A program made the translations under genes and the position numbers. A stretch of DNA of 64,000 bases, taken from the NCBI GenBank assembly GCA_964476515.1, contig CAYZAY010000001.1:1-64000 (forward strand). Direction: 5' to 3'. This DNA comes from JASMHC01 sp964476515. GTDB taxonomy: Bacteria > Pseudomonadota > Alphaproteobacteria > Rhodobacterales > Rhodobacteraceae. This document shows, piece after piece, positions 35,976-44,906 of this stretch (position 1 is its first letter; each line of letters begins with the position of its first letter). The notes beneath the pieces were generated by a model. The model searched no databases, was not told the DNA's origin, and saw only the letters and a program-made list of their open reading frames with translations.

Positions 35976-36563
35976 ATGTCCTACGGAATGCTCATCGCAG
36001 CTCTTTTGGCCTATATCCTCGGGTCTGTACCGTTCGGTCTTGTCATGGCCAAACTGTTCGGGCTGGGCGATATTCGCGACATCGGATCTGGCAATATCGG
36101 CGCGACTAACGTTCTTCGGACAGGAAACAAGCCAGCAGCATTTCTAACGTTGGTGCTTGATGCAGGCAAAGGTGCGGCTGTCGTACTAATCGCCCGTGCG
36201 GTTTTCGGAGAAGGCGCAGCCGGTTTTGCGGGACTCTTTGCGGTGATCGGCCACCTGTACCCGATTTTCCTTAGATTTAAGGGAGGCAAGGGCATGGCGA
36301 CGTTCCTTGGAACTCTGCTCGCGCTTAGCTTCCCCGCAGGACTAGCAGCCTGTGCAACGTGGCTGGTATTCGCCGCGATCTTCCGTATTTCGTCACTATC
36401 AGCCATCGGCGCTGCAGCCCTGGCACCAGTATTCACCTTCTACTTCTACCACATTCACGGCGCGATCCTTGTCGCGGTGATGTCGGTGATCGTCATTGCA
36501 AAGCATCACGCGAATATCGGGCGATTGCTGAAAGGTGAGGAGCCAAAGATCGGGAAGAAGTAG
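35976..36563 (+). CDS. plsY: Glycerol-3-phosphate acyltransferase PlsY
   Basis: Integral membrane acyltransferase of 195 residues that makes lysophosphatidic acid from acyl-phosphate. The three motifs are seen: SVPFGLVMAKLFGLGDIR-GSGNIGATN near the N-terminus, the RFKGGKGMAT loop, and the C-terminal IAKHHANIGRLLKGEE. About five helices. RBS AAAGGAAA precedes the ATG. Confidence 0.93.
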   Translation: MSYGMLIAALLAYILGSVPFGLVMAKLFGLGDIRDIGSGNIGATNVLRTGNKPAAFLTLVLDAGKGAAVVLIARAVFGEGAAGFAGLFAVIGHLYPIFLRFKGGKGMATFLGTLLALSFPAGLAACATWLVFAAIFRISSLSAIGAAALAPVFTFYFYHIHGAILVAVMSVIVIAKHHANIGRLLKGEEPKIGKK

Positions 36564-36614
36564 CGGTTGTTTTATCTTGCCACAATTACCGCAGGGGTGA
36601 ATGCCGCAGGCAGA

Positions 36615-36629
36615 GGGGGCAGAGCCCCC
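36615..36629. terminator. GGGGGC-AGA-GCCCCC hairpin
   Basis: Perfect 6-bp GC stem with a triloop between the convergent plsY and gshA ends, with only a weak T tract. It probably terminates one or both genes. Confidence 0.5.
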
Positions 36630-36639
36630 TTAGCTACTC

Positions 36640-38010
36640 TTAATAACTAAACGCCCCGTAGATTTTGTTCAGGTCCCCGCCCCATTCGCCGTTATAGCAA
36701 TCCAACAGCTCGTCCGCTGGGACTTTGCCTGTGTCCAAGCTCTCTTTCAGGGCATTCAGGAAATGGGTTTCATCCGGCACCATGCCGCCCGCACCCGGTT
36801 TGGCACGGGCTTTTAGGCCGGCTTCGGCGATGTCCACGACTTCGCGGGCTAGGTCGTGCATTTTGATGCCAGCAGCCTCGGCCTGCAGACCGCCTTCTGA
36901 CGCTGCAACGCGTAAGGCTTCGTGGGTCTCGCTATCCCAACCCTTGATCAGATCGGTCGCTGCATCCAGCGCGCCTTGATCATAGGTCAACCCAACCCAG
37001 AACGCGGGCAACGCACACAGGCGACGCCACGGACCGCCGTCGGCACCCCGCATTTCGATGAACTTCTTAATCCGCGCTTCGGGGAAAATTGTAGTCAGGT
37101 GGTCGGCCCAGTCGGACAGGGTCGGCTTTTCACCGGGGAGCGCGGGTAGTTCCCCCTTAAGGAAATCGCGGAACGATTGGCCCAGTGCGTTCACATAAAC
37201 GCCGTCGCGGTAGACGAAATACATTGGCACATCGAGAGCGTATTCCACCCACGCTTCAAAACCGAAGCCATCTTCGAAGACGAACGGCAGCGTACCTGTG
37301 CGGTCCGCATCCAGATCACGCCACACGCGGGAACGCCATGATTTGTGGCCGTTTGGCTTGCCTTCAAGGAACGGGGAGTTCGCGAACAATGCGGTCGCAA
37401 CTGGCTGCAACGCCAAGGCCACGCGTAGCTTTTGAACCATGTCGGCCTCAGACGCGAAATCGAGGTTCACCTGCACGGTGCAGGTCCGGTACATCATGGT
37501 TTTGCCCATGGTGCCGACGCGATCCATATAATCAGTCATCAGCTTGTAACGCCCTTTGGGCATCACCGGCATTTCTTCGTGCTTCCAGATCGGAGCGGCA
37601 CCGAGACCAATGAAGCCAACGCCAATCTCGTCTGCGATGTGTTTCACGTCACGCAGGTGGATGTTCACCTCGTCACAGGTCTGGTGAATCGTCTCAAGCG
37701 GAGCACCGGACAGTTCAAGCTGGCCACCCGGTTCAAGCGACACATTCGCCCCGTCCTTGGTCAGGCCAATCAGCTTGCCACCTTCGGTCAGAGGATCCCA
37801 GCCGTGACGGTCACGCAGACCTTCCAACATCGCCAGAATGGACTTTTCGCCCTCATAGGGAAGCGGCTTGTGGGTGTCTTTGCTATAGCCGAACTTCTCA
37901 TGCTCGGTGCCAATGCGCCATTCGTCTTTTGGCTTACAACCATCAGACAAATATTCCGCCATTTGCTCGTGGCGCTCAATCGGACCGCCGCCGCTTTGAG
38001 GGATGGACAT
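36640..38010 (-). CDS. gshA: Glutamate-cysteine ligase
   Basis: GshA of 456 residues, the proteobacterial/plant-type ligase for the first step of glutathione synthesis. Visible blocks include RIGTEHEKFGY, SLEPGGQLELSGAPL, MYRTCTVQVNLDF and RGADGGPWRRLCALPAFWVGL. The start ATG at 38010 gives MSIPQSGGGPIERH and has AGGAG upstream at normal spacing; the upstream frame extension is not conserved. Confidence 0.94.
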   Translation of the reverse strand: MSIPQSGGGPIERHEQMAEYLSDGCKPKDEWRIGTEHEKFGYSKDTHKPLPYEGEKSILAMLEGLRDRHGWDPLTEGGKLIGLTKDGANVSLEPGGQLELSGAPLETIHQTCDEVNIHLRDVKHIADEIGVGFIGLGAAPIWKHEEMPVMPKGRYKLMTDYMDRVGTMGKTMMYRTCTVQVNLDFASEADMVQKLRVALALQPVATALFANSPFLEGKPNGHKSWRSRVWRDLDADRTGTLPFVFEDGFGFEAWVEYALDVPMYFVYRDGVYVNALGQSFRDFLKGELPALPGEKPTLSDWADHLTTIFPEARIKKFIEMRGADGGPWRRLCALPAFWVGLTYDQGALDAATDLIKGWDSETHEALRVAASEGGLQAEAAGIKMHDLAREVVDIAEAGLKARAKPGAGGMVPDETHFLNALKESLDTGKVPADELLDCYNGEWGGDLNKIYGAFSY

Positions 38011-38067
38011 GGACTGCTCCTGCATCTTGTATTTGAAATTCACTCGTGCGGTGAATTCAAACCAGTG

Positions 38068-38598
38068 TCAATGCAGCCTTGGGACGTTTTCTGTCGGTTT
38101 TGGGCGTTGCCAGATCACGATCGGGTGTCCGTCGTTTTTTTCCAGTGCGGCAAGCATTTCGCCAGTTTGCAGACCGGGTAATGATGCGAACACGTCAAAC
38201 AGATTATCGGTGCCTTCAGCATCAAGTGGAATTTGCACTTCTTGGTGCCCAAGTTGGCGAAGCACCCAGCGCGGTGGGTCCTGACCATAATCCAGGATCA
38301 GGGCGCTTAGTTCGGACATAGCAACCATGCCGCCATCAAACGGCGCAAGGTAAGTGACCTGACCTTCTTTGACAGTGACAATCCCGAGGCCGCCATTGTC
38401 TGTATTGAACCTAAGTCGCTGGATTCCTGACGCGGCAAAGGCGAGCGCGATAATCACCAGAAACCACCCGACCCAGACCATCAGACCAAATGTCGTCAGC
38501 GCCCAATAGAAACCAACTGCCCCAACGACGCCCGCGATGACCAGGTCGCGGTAGCGGTTCAGCGATTGCCGCGCTTCGGGGCGGAGGAAATCAGACAT
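38068..38598 (-). CDS. Small membrane protein of unknown function
   Basis: Protein of 176 residues with two adjacent transmembrane helices (about 18-36 and 38-58) and a soluble C-terminal domain of about 110 residues. No known family recognised. It starts with MSDFLRPEARQSLNRYRDL and follows the GNAT gene directly, so both are probably co-transcribed; in the corrected frame the two overlap by 8 nt. Confidence 0.75.
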   Translation of the reverse strand: MSDFLRPEARQSLNRYRDLVIAGVVGAVGFYWALTTFGLMVWVGWFLVIIALAFAASGIQRLRFNTDNGGLGIVTVKEGQVTYLAPFDGGMVAMSELSALILDYGQDPPRWVLRQLGHQEVQIPLDAEGTDNLFDVFASLPGLQTGEMLAALEKNDGHPIVIWQRPKPTENVPRLH

Positions 38599-39426
38599 TT
38601 AGGCGTTGCTTTCCGTCAAACAGGCAGAGGGTCCACTGTCCGATATAGGTGAAACCAATCGCTTGATAAGCCTTTGACGCGTTTTCACCAGCGGAAAAAG
38701 CGTGGCGCGGGTGACGCCTTGTTGTTTTGCTTGGTTTAGGTGGAGCGCGACTGCGCGGCGGGCGTGGCCTTGGCAGCGCTTGTCCGGCGGTGTGTAGACG
38801 CCTCCGATCTGGACGATATCGGGAAGGCGGGCGTTGAAGCCGGTGGTGCAAAGTGCTGTGTCGCCTTCCATCAGGGTGACGTGGGATTGATTGGCGATGT
38901 AGCTTTCGTAATTTTCAGTCGCTATTGGGCCAGCTTCATCTTCGCAGGTGTTGAGCGCCTCGATATCGTAAGCGGTACGCCAACCGATCATTTCATCACG
39001 GTCTGCGTCAGCGAGAGGGACTATGTCGCCAGCACCAACGGGAATGACGAGGTCATCGAGCGCCAGTTCGTATTGAGGTTCGTCGTGGTCAAGCATCGTG
39101 GGCGCTGTTGTAAGGCCCAGCGCTTTTTGTAGTGAGCGGGCTTGGTCAGCGGGGCCGATGATGCCAATGACGTCTCGGTTCTTCAGGGTTTCCGCGACAC
39201 CTTGCCATTTTTTGGTCGGGCATTGGGGCATCAACATGCCTTCGCGGGTGACGGTCAGCACGCCGGTGATTTCGCCATTTTGTCTTGTCAGCCAGAAGCT
39301 GGGAGCTCGGGGGTGGTCTCCGTTCAGGCCGTGCGTTTTGAGGTTGGCTAGCGGGAACATGGACTGAACGACGTGGGCGTTCAGAAAGGCTTTAACCTCA
39401 GGCAAATCAGCTTCGGTGGCCCACAT
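38591..39426 (-). pseudogene. GNAT-family acetyltransferase with a C-terminal frameshift
   Basis: The first about 240 residues (MWATEADLPEVKAFLNAHVV onward) give a normal reading with a GNAT-like core (IGGVYTPPDKRCQGHARRAV). After GVTRATLF the open frame continues out of register, while the -1 frame continues as SAGENASKAYQAIGF and ends FDGKQRLNV, a typical GNAT C-terminus. The shift is at the A5 run at 38695-38699 (forward), consistent with one missing base. It may be a real mutation or a homopolymer base error. The acyl acceptor is unknown. In the corrected frame the gene ends at 38591. Confidence 0.8.
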
Positions 39427-39427
39427 A

Positions 39428-40234
39428 TCACCAATCCCCGAGGGCTTGTTGCCAGACGGTCAGTGCGGCGACGGCGGCAGTGTCCGCGCGTAGGATGCGG
39501 GGGCCTAGGCTGACAGGGTGGGTGAACGGCAGGACGTGAAGGCGTTGGCGTTCGGCGTCGGAGAACCCGCCTTCGGGGCCGATGAGGATGGCCCAGCTTC
39601 CGTCTTGTGTTTCGCCCGGACGATAGGCCGGGCAGCGCCCGACCGCCCCCATGGGCGGGCGCTTCGCTTCCGCCCGCGGTCCGTCGCTGCCCTTAGTGAA
39701 CAACGACAAGCCTTCCCCCACTTCTGCCTCGTCGCAAAACATCAATTGCCGCCCCTCGGGCCAGTTGTCGAGCAGTTTGGACAACTTTTCGATATCCGTG
39801 ACCTCGGGCACATAAGTGCCGCCGCATTGCTCGGCTGCTTCGACTGCGTGAGCTTGCAGGCGATCCTTACGAATGCGCTCGGAGTTGGTAAAATCGGTGG
39901 CGACAGGCATAATCCGCGCAGCCCCCATTTCAGCCGCCTTTTCGACGATGAAATCGGTGCGGGCCTTTTTGATCGGGGCGAAGATCAGCCAAAGGTCGGG
40001 GGGCATCTGCAGCGGCTTGGTTTGTTCGCGGCAGATCAGTTCACCGGACTTCTTGCCCGCTAGAGTGATCTCGGACGTCCATTCGCCGTCAACGCCATTG
40101 AACAGGGCCACCAGACCCCCTGTTTTCTGACGCATTACACCAAACAGATAGTGCGCTTGGTCGCGGTCCAGAGGAACCGATTGCCCCTGACCCAGTGGGT
40201 GATCTACATAGAGCCTGATTTTCGCTGCTTCCAT
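39428..40234 (-). CDS. rsmE: 16S rRNA (uracil-1498-N3)-methyltransferase with an in-frame insertion
   Basis: RsmE of 268 residues, about 25 more than usual. The SPOUT-fold blocks are present: NSERIRKDRLQ, EAAEQCGGTYVPEV, WAILIGPEGGFSD and LGPRILRADTAAVAAL. An extra stretch near residue 180-205 (KGSDGPRAEAKRPPMGAVGR onward) matches the palindromic element at 39630-39692, 63 bp long and thus in frame. The start at 40234 is preferred because the longer frame adds unrelated residues. It is divergent from ubiA, with only 11 bp between the start codons. Confidence 0.9.
   Translation of the reverse strand: MEAAKIRLYVDHPLGQGQSVPLDRDQAHYLFGVMRQKTGGLVALFNGVDGEWTSEITLAGKKSGELICREQTKPLQMPPDLWLIFAPIKKARTDFIVEKAAEMGAARIMPVATDFTNSERIRKDRLQAHAVEAAEQCGGTYVPEVTDIEKLSKLLDNWPEGRQLMFCDEAEVGEGLSLFTKGSDGPRAEAKRPPMGAVGRCPAYRPGETQDGSWAILIGPEGGFSDAERQRLHVLPFTHPVSLGPRILRADTAAVAALTVWQQALGDW
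39630..39692. repeat. 63-bp palindromic element inside rsmE
   Basis: Two 16-bp arms, at 39630-39645 and 39677-39692, are imperfect inverted repeats (13 of 16 pairs). The centre is very GC-rich with further small stems (GGGCGG and CCGCCC). The length is a multiple of three, so the coding frame of rsmE continues through it. This looks like a mobile palindromic repeat of the RPE/REP kind. Confidence 0.75.
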
Positions 40235-40245
40235 GAGGGCAACAT

Positions 40246-41211
40246 ATGACCGACACGGGCAACACGCCAGAGCCTGAGGGCCAAGTTTCCGACGCAGTGC
40301 GCGGAAATTGGGTGGATCATCAGGCCCCCGAGTGGACACGACCCTATCTGAGGCTCAGCCGAGCGGATCGCCCGATTGGTACGTGGCTATTGCTGTTGCC
40401 TTGCTGGTGGGGGTTGTTTCTATCGGCGCTATCGCAAGGTCGGTTTGGTTGGGACGGCGCATGGATATTTATCGGATGTGGTGCCGGTGCGTGGCTGATG
40501 CGTGGTGCGGGCTGCACATGGAACGACATCACCGACCGCAATTTTGACGCGCAGGTCGAACGGACGCGGTCGCGGCCAATTCCTTCGGGTCAGGTATCAG
40601 CGAAACAGGCGGCAGTCTGGATGATCCTGCAATCGCTGACGGCCTTGATGATCCTTTTGACGTTTAACGCCAACGCAATCTTTCTCGGGTTTATTTCGTT
40701 GGTTCCGGTTGCGATCTACCCGTTTGCCAAGCGTTTCACCTATTGGCCTCAGGTATTCTTGGGCATCGCCTTTAACTGGGGCGCATTGCTAGCTTGGACG
40801 GCGCATTCAGGATCGCTGGGATGGCCAGCCGTTCTGCTTTATCTTGCTGGCCTTTCGTGGACGCTGTTCTACGACACGATCTATGCCCATCAGGACAAAG
40901 AAGACGACGTCATGATCGGCGTTAAATCGACAGCCCTGTTGTTCGGGGCTGAAACGCCGAAATGGATGAAACGGTTTTTGGTCATCACCCTGCTTTTGAT
41001 GCTGTCCGCGATCCTGTTGGTTGCTGGAAATTTAAGTCCGCTCGGCCTTGCCGTAGCTATTGGCGGACCATGGGCCTTTGGTTGGAATATGGTTTGGCAG
41101 CTAAGGAAGCTAAACATCGACGATTCCGACGGGCTTTTGGCGCTGTTCCGCGCAAATCGGGACGCAGGGCTGATCCCTGTCTTGTTTTTCGCCGTCGCAT
41201 TGTTCATTTGA
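40246..41211 (+). CDS. ubiA: 4-hydroxybenzoate polyprenyltransferase
   Basis: Integral-membrane UbiA prenyltransferase of 321 residues, with about eight or nine helices, that attaches the polyprenyl chain to 4-hydroxybenzoate in ubiquinone synthesis. Both Asp-rich motifs are present: NDITDRNFDAQVERTRSRP and DTIYAHQDKEDD. The polyprenyl synthase at 11061 would supply the chain. The start is only 11 bp from that of rsmE on the other strand. Confidence 0.95.
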   Translation: MTDTGNTPEPEGQVSDAVRGNWVDHQAPEWTRPYLRLSRADRPIGTWLLLLPCWWGLFLSALSQGRFGWDGAWIFIGCGAGAWLMRGAGCTWNDITDRNFDAQVERTRSRPIPSGQVSAKQAAVWMILQSLTALMILLTFNANAIFLGFISLVPVAIYPFAKRFTYWPQVFLGIAFNWGALLAWTAHSGSLGWPAVLLYLAGLSWTLFYDTIYAHQDKEDDVMIGVKSTALLFGAETPKWMKRFLVITLLLMLSAILLVAGNLSPLGLAVAIGGPWAFGWNMVWQLRKLNIDDSDGLLALFRANRDAGLIPVLFFAVALFI

Positions 41212-41268
41212 TTGATCCGTTCGTGAAGTCTGCATAGAAAAGACAAACCACTCAGGGAAATCACCTTA

Positions 41269-43122
41269 ATGAGGCTACCAGCCGCCATTCTCGTTTTGAT
41301 TATTATGCTGACCGGCGCAGGTCTCAGCTATCTTGGCGCCATTGCCGCCGTGAATGTGGTTGAGGACAGCACCGAAATCGGTGTGCGCGAAGCCTTGGAC
41401 GGCAATGCGCTGGATTGGGCCGAAGTTCAGGCGGACGGTCTTCAGGTTCTTTTGTTCGGGACCACCCCTAGCGAAGCAATGCGCTTCAAGGCGTTATCCA
41501 CCGCTGGCGGTGTTGTTGACGCCGCGCGTGTTGTTGATGGTTTGGATGTCGAACAGGCTAAGGCGTTGAAGGCACCACAGTTCTCCATTGAAATCCTTCG
41601 CAACGACAGCGGCATTTCTCTTATCGGATTGATCCCGTCCGAACAGGATCGCAACGCGCTGATCTCGGCTTTTTCAGATGCTGCAGGTGGTTCGAATGTA
41701 GCGGACCTGTTGGAAAGCTCGGATTTCGCGTCGCCTGACGGTTGGACCAAGGCGACCGAGTTTGTTGTTCAAACAGCTGGGCTACTACCGCGTTCCAAAA
41801 TTTCGATGACTGCTGAGTATATTGAGATCTCAGCCGTCGCCGACAGCGCGCAGGAAAAACAAGCGGCCGAGGATAAGATCTTTCAATTCCTTCCGTCGGG
41901 GATTCAGGTTGAACTGAAGATATCCGCCCCCCGTCCGGTGATCACACCCTTTACGCTTCGCTTTGTAAAAGGGAGCGCGGGCGCTCAGTTCGACGCATGT
42001 TCAGCTGATGATGAACCAGCACTGCGCATGATCCGCGATGCGGCAATCGCGGCTGGGTATAAAGGCGACTTTAACTGCACTATCGGGCTTGGGGTTCCCA
42101 CAGCCAGTTGGGGCGAAGCCGCCGTTCAGGCAATCGCAGCGCTTGATGAAATCGGCTTGGGTGTTCTAACGATGTCAGATGTCGATATCGATCTGATCGC
42201 TTCGGAACGCACATCGCAGGAAGTTTTCGACAATGTGGTCGGTGAATTGGAAAACAGCCTTCCAGAGCTGTTTTCGCTACATGCCAAATTGCTGAAGATA
42301 GAAGAGGCCCAAGACCTTGGCCCACCCGAATTTGTCGCGACGCTAAGCCCAGAAGGCCAGGTCCAGCTACGTGGAAGATTGCCGGACAGCCTAGCACGCG
42401 CATCGGTCGAAAGCTTTGCCAACGCCCATTTCGCAGGTGGTAATACCTATATGGCGGCAAGGATTGACCCCAATTTGCCCACCGGTTGGCCAGTACGAAC
42501 GATGATCGCGCTGGAAGCTCTTGCACAGTTGGACAGTGGGTCGGTCGTCGTTGAGCCTGATAACATATTGCTAAAGGGTCGGACCGGAAACAAAGACGCG
42601 CGGTTTGAAATTTCACGGATGCTTTCGGACCAGTTGGGGCAAGGTCAGCAATTCGATCTGGATGTAACTTATGTCGCGATGCTTGACCCAAGCACCTTCA
42701 TTCCAACGCCCGAAGAATGTCTGGCTGATATTCGCACCGCAGCTTCGGAAATTCAGATCAAGTTCGAACCAAGCTCGGCCACCATCACCCAAGAAGCCCA
42801 ACCGACAATGGACCGGATCGCAGAAATCTTGCTGAAATGCGGTCCGCTAAATCTGGAAATCCAAGGACACACAGATAGTCAGGGTCGTGAATCGATGAAC
42901 CTGACGCTGTCCCAATCCCGCGCCGAAGCGGTCATCGAAGAACTTATGAACCGCCGTATTCTGGTTTCCAGCATTGTCGCCAAAGGCTACGGTGAAGCCC
43001 AACCGATCGCAGATAACGACGCTGAAGAAGGGCGCGAGGCGAACCGTCGGATTGAGTTCCATCTTCTTGAATCCACACAGGGTAAAACGTCGGAAACCCC
43101 AGAAGGAGAAAGCAATGAGTAG
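41269..43122 (+). CDS. OmpA-family envelope protein
   Basis: Protein of 617 residues with an N-terminal membrane segment (about 5-25), several repeat-like BON/SPOR-style segments in the middle (about 60-480), and a C-terminal OmpA peptidoglycan-binding domain (about 490-600) that contains IQGHTDSQGRESMNLTLSQS and KGYGEAQPIADND. It probably anchors to peptidoglycan. Its last bases overlap the next small coiled-coil gene by 8 nt. Family assigned by the C-terminus; function of the rest is unknown. Confidence 0.88.
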   Translation: MRLPAAILVLIIMLTGAGLSYLGAIAAVNVVEDSTEIGVREALDGNALDWAEVQADGLQVLLFGTTPSEAMRFKALSTAGGVVDAARVVDGLDVEQAKALKAPQFSIEILRNDSGISLIGLIPSEQDRNALISAFSDAAGGSNVADLLESSDFASPDGWTKATEFVVQTAGLLPRSKISMTAEYIEISAVADSAQEKQAAEDKIFQFLPSGIQVELKISAPRPVITPFTLRFVKGSAGAQFDACSADDEPALRMIRDAAIAAGYKGDFNCTIGLGVPTASWGEAAVQAIAALDEIGLGVLTMSDVDIDLIASERTSQEVFDNVVGELENSLPELFSLHAKLLKIEEAQDLGPPEFVATLSPEGQVQLRGRLPDSLARASVESFANAHFAGGNTYMAARIDPNLPTGWPVRTMIALEALAQLDSGSVVVEPDNILLKGRTGNKDARFEISRMLSDQLGQGQQFDLDVTYVAMLDPSTFIPTPEECLADIRTAASEIQIKFEPSSATITQEAQPTMDRIAEILLKCGPLNLEIQGHTDSQGRESMNLTLSQSRAEAVIEELMNRRILVSSIVAKGYGEAQPIADNDAEEGREANRRIEFHLLESTQGKTSETPEGESNE

Positions 43123-43444
43123 ATCAGAGTTCATCATTGCCACTGCAATTGTCCTGTTTGCTGCCTTTCTGGTCGGATGGTTTGCACATTGGCTTGTTCA
43201 CCGGTTCACACAAGTTAACCAAGGTGATTTTGGCGAGTTGGACAAGATGGCAAAAGAACTGCACGAAGCCGAAGAAGAACGAGATCAAGTCATCGCGTCT
43301 TATGCTGAAAAAGAAGCCGAGATCACGAACCAGCTTAACCAGACCCAAGCTGAATTGGATGCCGCAATGGATGGCCTTCGCGTTGCCCGATCCGAGGCCG
43401 AGGATTTGCGGGACTATATCGAGCGTATGAACGCCGTGGATTGA
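43115..43444 (+). CDS. Small membrane-anchored coiled-coil protein
   Basis: Protein of 109 residues: one transmembrane helix (about 6-27) and a long coiled coil (about 40-105, with heptads in LHEAEEERDQVIASYAEKEA). The start ATG lies inside the end of the OmpA-family gene, with AAGGAG at RBS distance. The pair probably works together at the cell envelope. No named family recognised. Confidence 0.8.
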   Translation: MSRSEFIIATAIVLFAAFLVGWFAHWLVHRFTQVNQGDFGELDKMAKELHEAEEERDQVIASYAEKEAEITNQLNQTQAELDAAMDGLRVARSEAEDLRDYIERMNAVD

Positions 43445-43448
43445 GCCC

Positions 43449-44210
43449 ATGATCAGCGCGTTGCCTGAAATCGAGTATCTGGTAGTTGCGCTTATCGTTG
43501 GGTTCATCGGGGGCGTCGTCAAAGGCATCGTCGGCTTTGCTTTACCCGTCATCGTGGTCTCTGGACTAAGCCTGTTTTTTCCACCTCATCTGGCCATCGC
43601 GGGATTAGTGATACCATCGATCCTTACAAATACATGGCAGGCTTTGCGACAAGGCCCGCGTGAAGCAGCAAAGTCGCTTTGGAAGGTTCGATTTCTTTTT
43701 GTGGTGAGCGTGATCACGCTTTTCATCGTCGCGCAGTTTGTTCCGAGTTTGCCGGAAACCGCATTGTACCTGTCTTTGGGTGTGCCGATTGTTCTGTTTT
43801 CACTGATCCAGATGGCGGGTTGGAGGCCGACAGTTTCACGGAACAGCAAACTGGCAGAGGGTATCGCGGGAGTACTAACCGGCTTGTTTGGTGGATTGGC
43901 GGGCATCGTGGCACCTCCGGTAGTCGTTTACTTGAACGCCATCAACACACCCAAAGTTGAACATGTGCGCACACAGGGTGTGGTGTTCGGGCTGTTCGTA
44001 ATGCTGTTTACGTTCGCCCATTTCCGCACGGGTTTTTTTCAACTCGAAGGACTGGTGACTTCATGCCTCATCGCAGTGCCTGCACTAATCGGCACGTTTG
44101 TCGGATTCCAAATTCAGGATCGGGTTGATCAGAAAACGTTTCAAAAGCTGACCATGATCGTGTTGCTTCTTGCGGGCCTCAATCTGATCCGCCGTGCAGT
44201 TCTAGGCTAG
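43449..44210 (+). CDS. TauE/SafE-family membrane transporter
   Basis: Inner-membrane protein of 253 residues with about eight helices. FIGGVVKGIVGFALPVIVVS and the later AGVLTGLFGGLAGIVAPPVV are the duplicated TauE/SafE (sulfite/organosulfonate exporter) motif. Substrate unknown. It follows the coiled-coil gene by 4 nt and overlaps convergent moaE by 4 nt. Confidence 0.9.
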   Translation: MISALPEIEYLVVALIVGFIGGVVKGIVGFALPVIVVSGLSLFFPPHLAIAGLVIPSILTNTWQALRQGPREAAKSLWKVRFLFVVSVITLFIVAQFVPSLPETALYLSLGVPIVLFSLIQMAGWRPTVSRNSKLAEGIAGVLTGLFGGLAGIVAPPVVVYLNAINTPKVEHVRTQGVVFGLFVMLFTFAHFRTGFFQLEGLVTSCLIAVPALIGTFVGFQIQDRVDQKTFQKLTMIVLLLAGLNLIRRAVLG

Positions 44211-44653
44211 GACCACCGGTCCAAGCTGGCCTCATCCTCGTCCTTGGCCTCTACCCATTCCGCCCCATTCTTTAGGAATTCTTTCTTCCAGAACGGCGCG
44301 CGGGATTTTAGGTAGTCCATCAGATACTCGGCGGCTTCAAAAGCGTCTTTGCGGTGTCTGGACGCAGTAGCGACCATCATGATCGTTTCACCGGGGGCAA
44401 GGTCTCCATAGCGGTGAATGACAAGCACATCGCCAAGCGACCAGCGTTCAACCGCTTGTGTGGCAATTTCGGTCAGAGCCTTTTCCGTCATGCCCGGATA
44501 ATGCTCAATCACCATTTTTTGCAGCGTGTTGTCCGCGTTGTCGCGTACGATGCCAGTAAAGGTCACAACGGCGCCCTGATCCTGATGGCCTTGGGCAAAA
44601 GCCGATGCCTCGGCCCCTAAATCGAATGGTTCGGACTGAACGGCAATCTTCAT
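44207..44653 (-). CDS. moaE: Molybdopterin synthase catalytic subunit
   Basis: MoaE of 148 residues, which with MoaD sulfurates precursor Z to molybdopterin. The blocks GAVVTFTGIVRD, RYGDLAPGE, RKDAFEAAEYLMDYLK and the active lysine region APFWKKE are all seen. It is 2 nt downstream of moaD. Confidence 0.94.
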   Translation of the reverse strand: MKIAVQSEPFDLGAEASAFAQGHQDQGAVVTFTGIVRDNADNTLQKMVIEHYPGMTEKALTEIATQAVERWSLGDVLVIHRYGDLAPGETIMMVATASRHRKDAFEAAEYLMDYLKSRAPFWKKEFLKNGAEWVEAKDEDEASLDRWS

Positions 44654-44655
44654 TA

Positions 44656-44904
44656 TCAGCCGCCAGTCATTGGTGGAAAGAATGCAACTTCGCGCGCACC
44701 CGCAAGGCTGGCGTCAAAATCCGTCAGCTCTTGGTCCACTGCCACCCGCAGGGCCGAAAGGTCAGCGAAAGCGGCCTCGTAGCGTTCTTCTTTCGCACAC
44801 AGTTCATTAACCAGATCAGCGACCGTCGCAGCGGTCGTTTCCAACCGCTCTTTGGGAAGACCGATGCGTTCACGGACCCACGCGAAATAGAGAACATCAA
44901 TCAT
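44656..44904 (-). CDS. moaD: Molybdopterin synthase sulfur-carrier subunit
   Basis: MoaD of 82 residues with a beta-grasp fold and the essential C-terminal Gly-Gly (PPMTGG), which carries the thiocarboxylate. Start ATG at 44904. It lies between pgsA and moaE. Confidence 0.93.
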   Translation of the reverse strand: MIDVLYFAWVRERIGLPKERLETTAATVADLVNELCAKEERYEAAFADLSALRVAVDQELTDFDASLAGAREVAFFPPMTGG

Positions 44905-44906
44905 GG

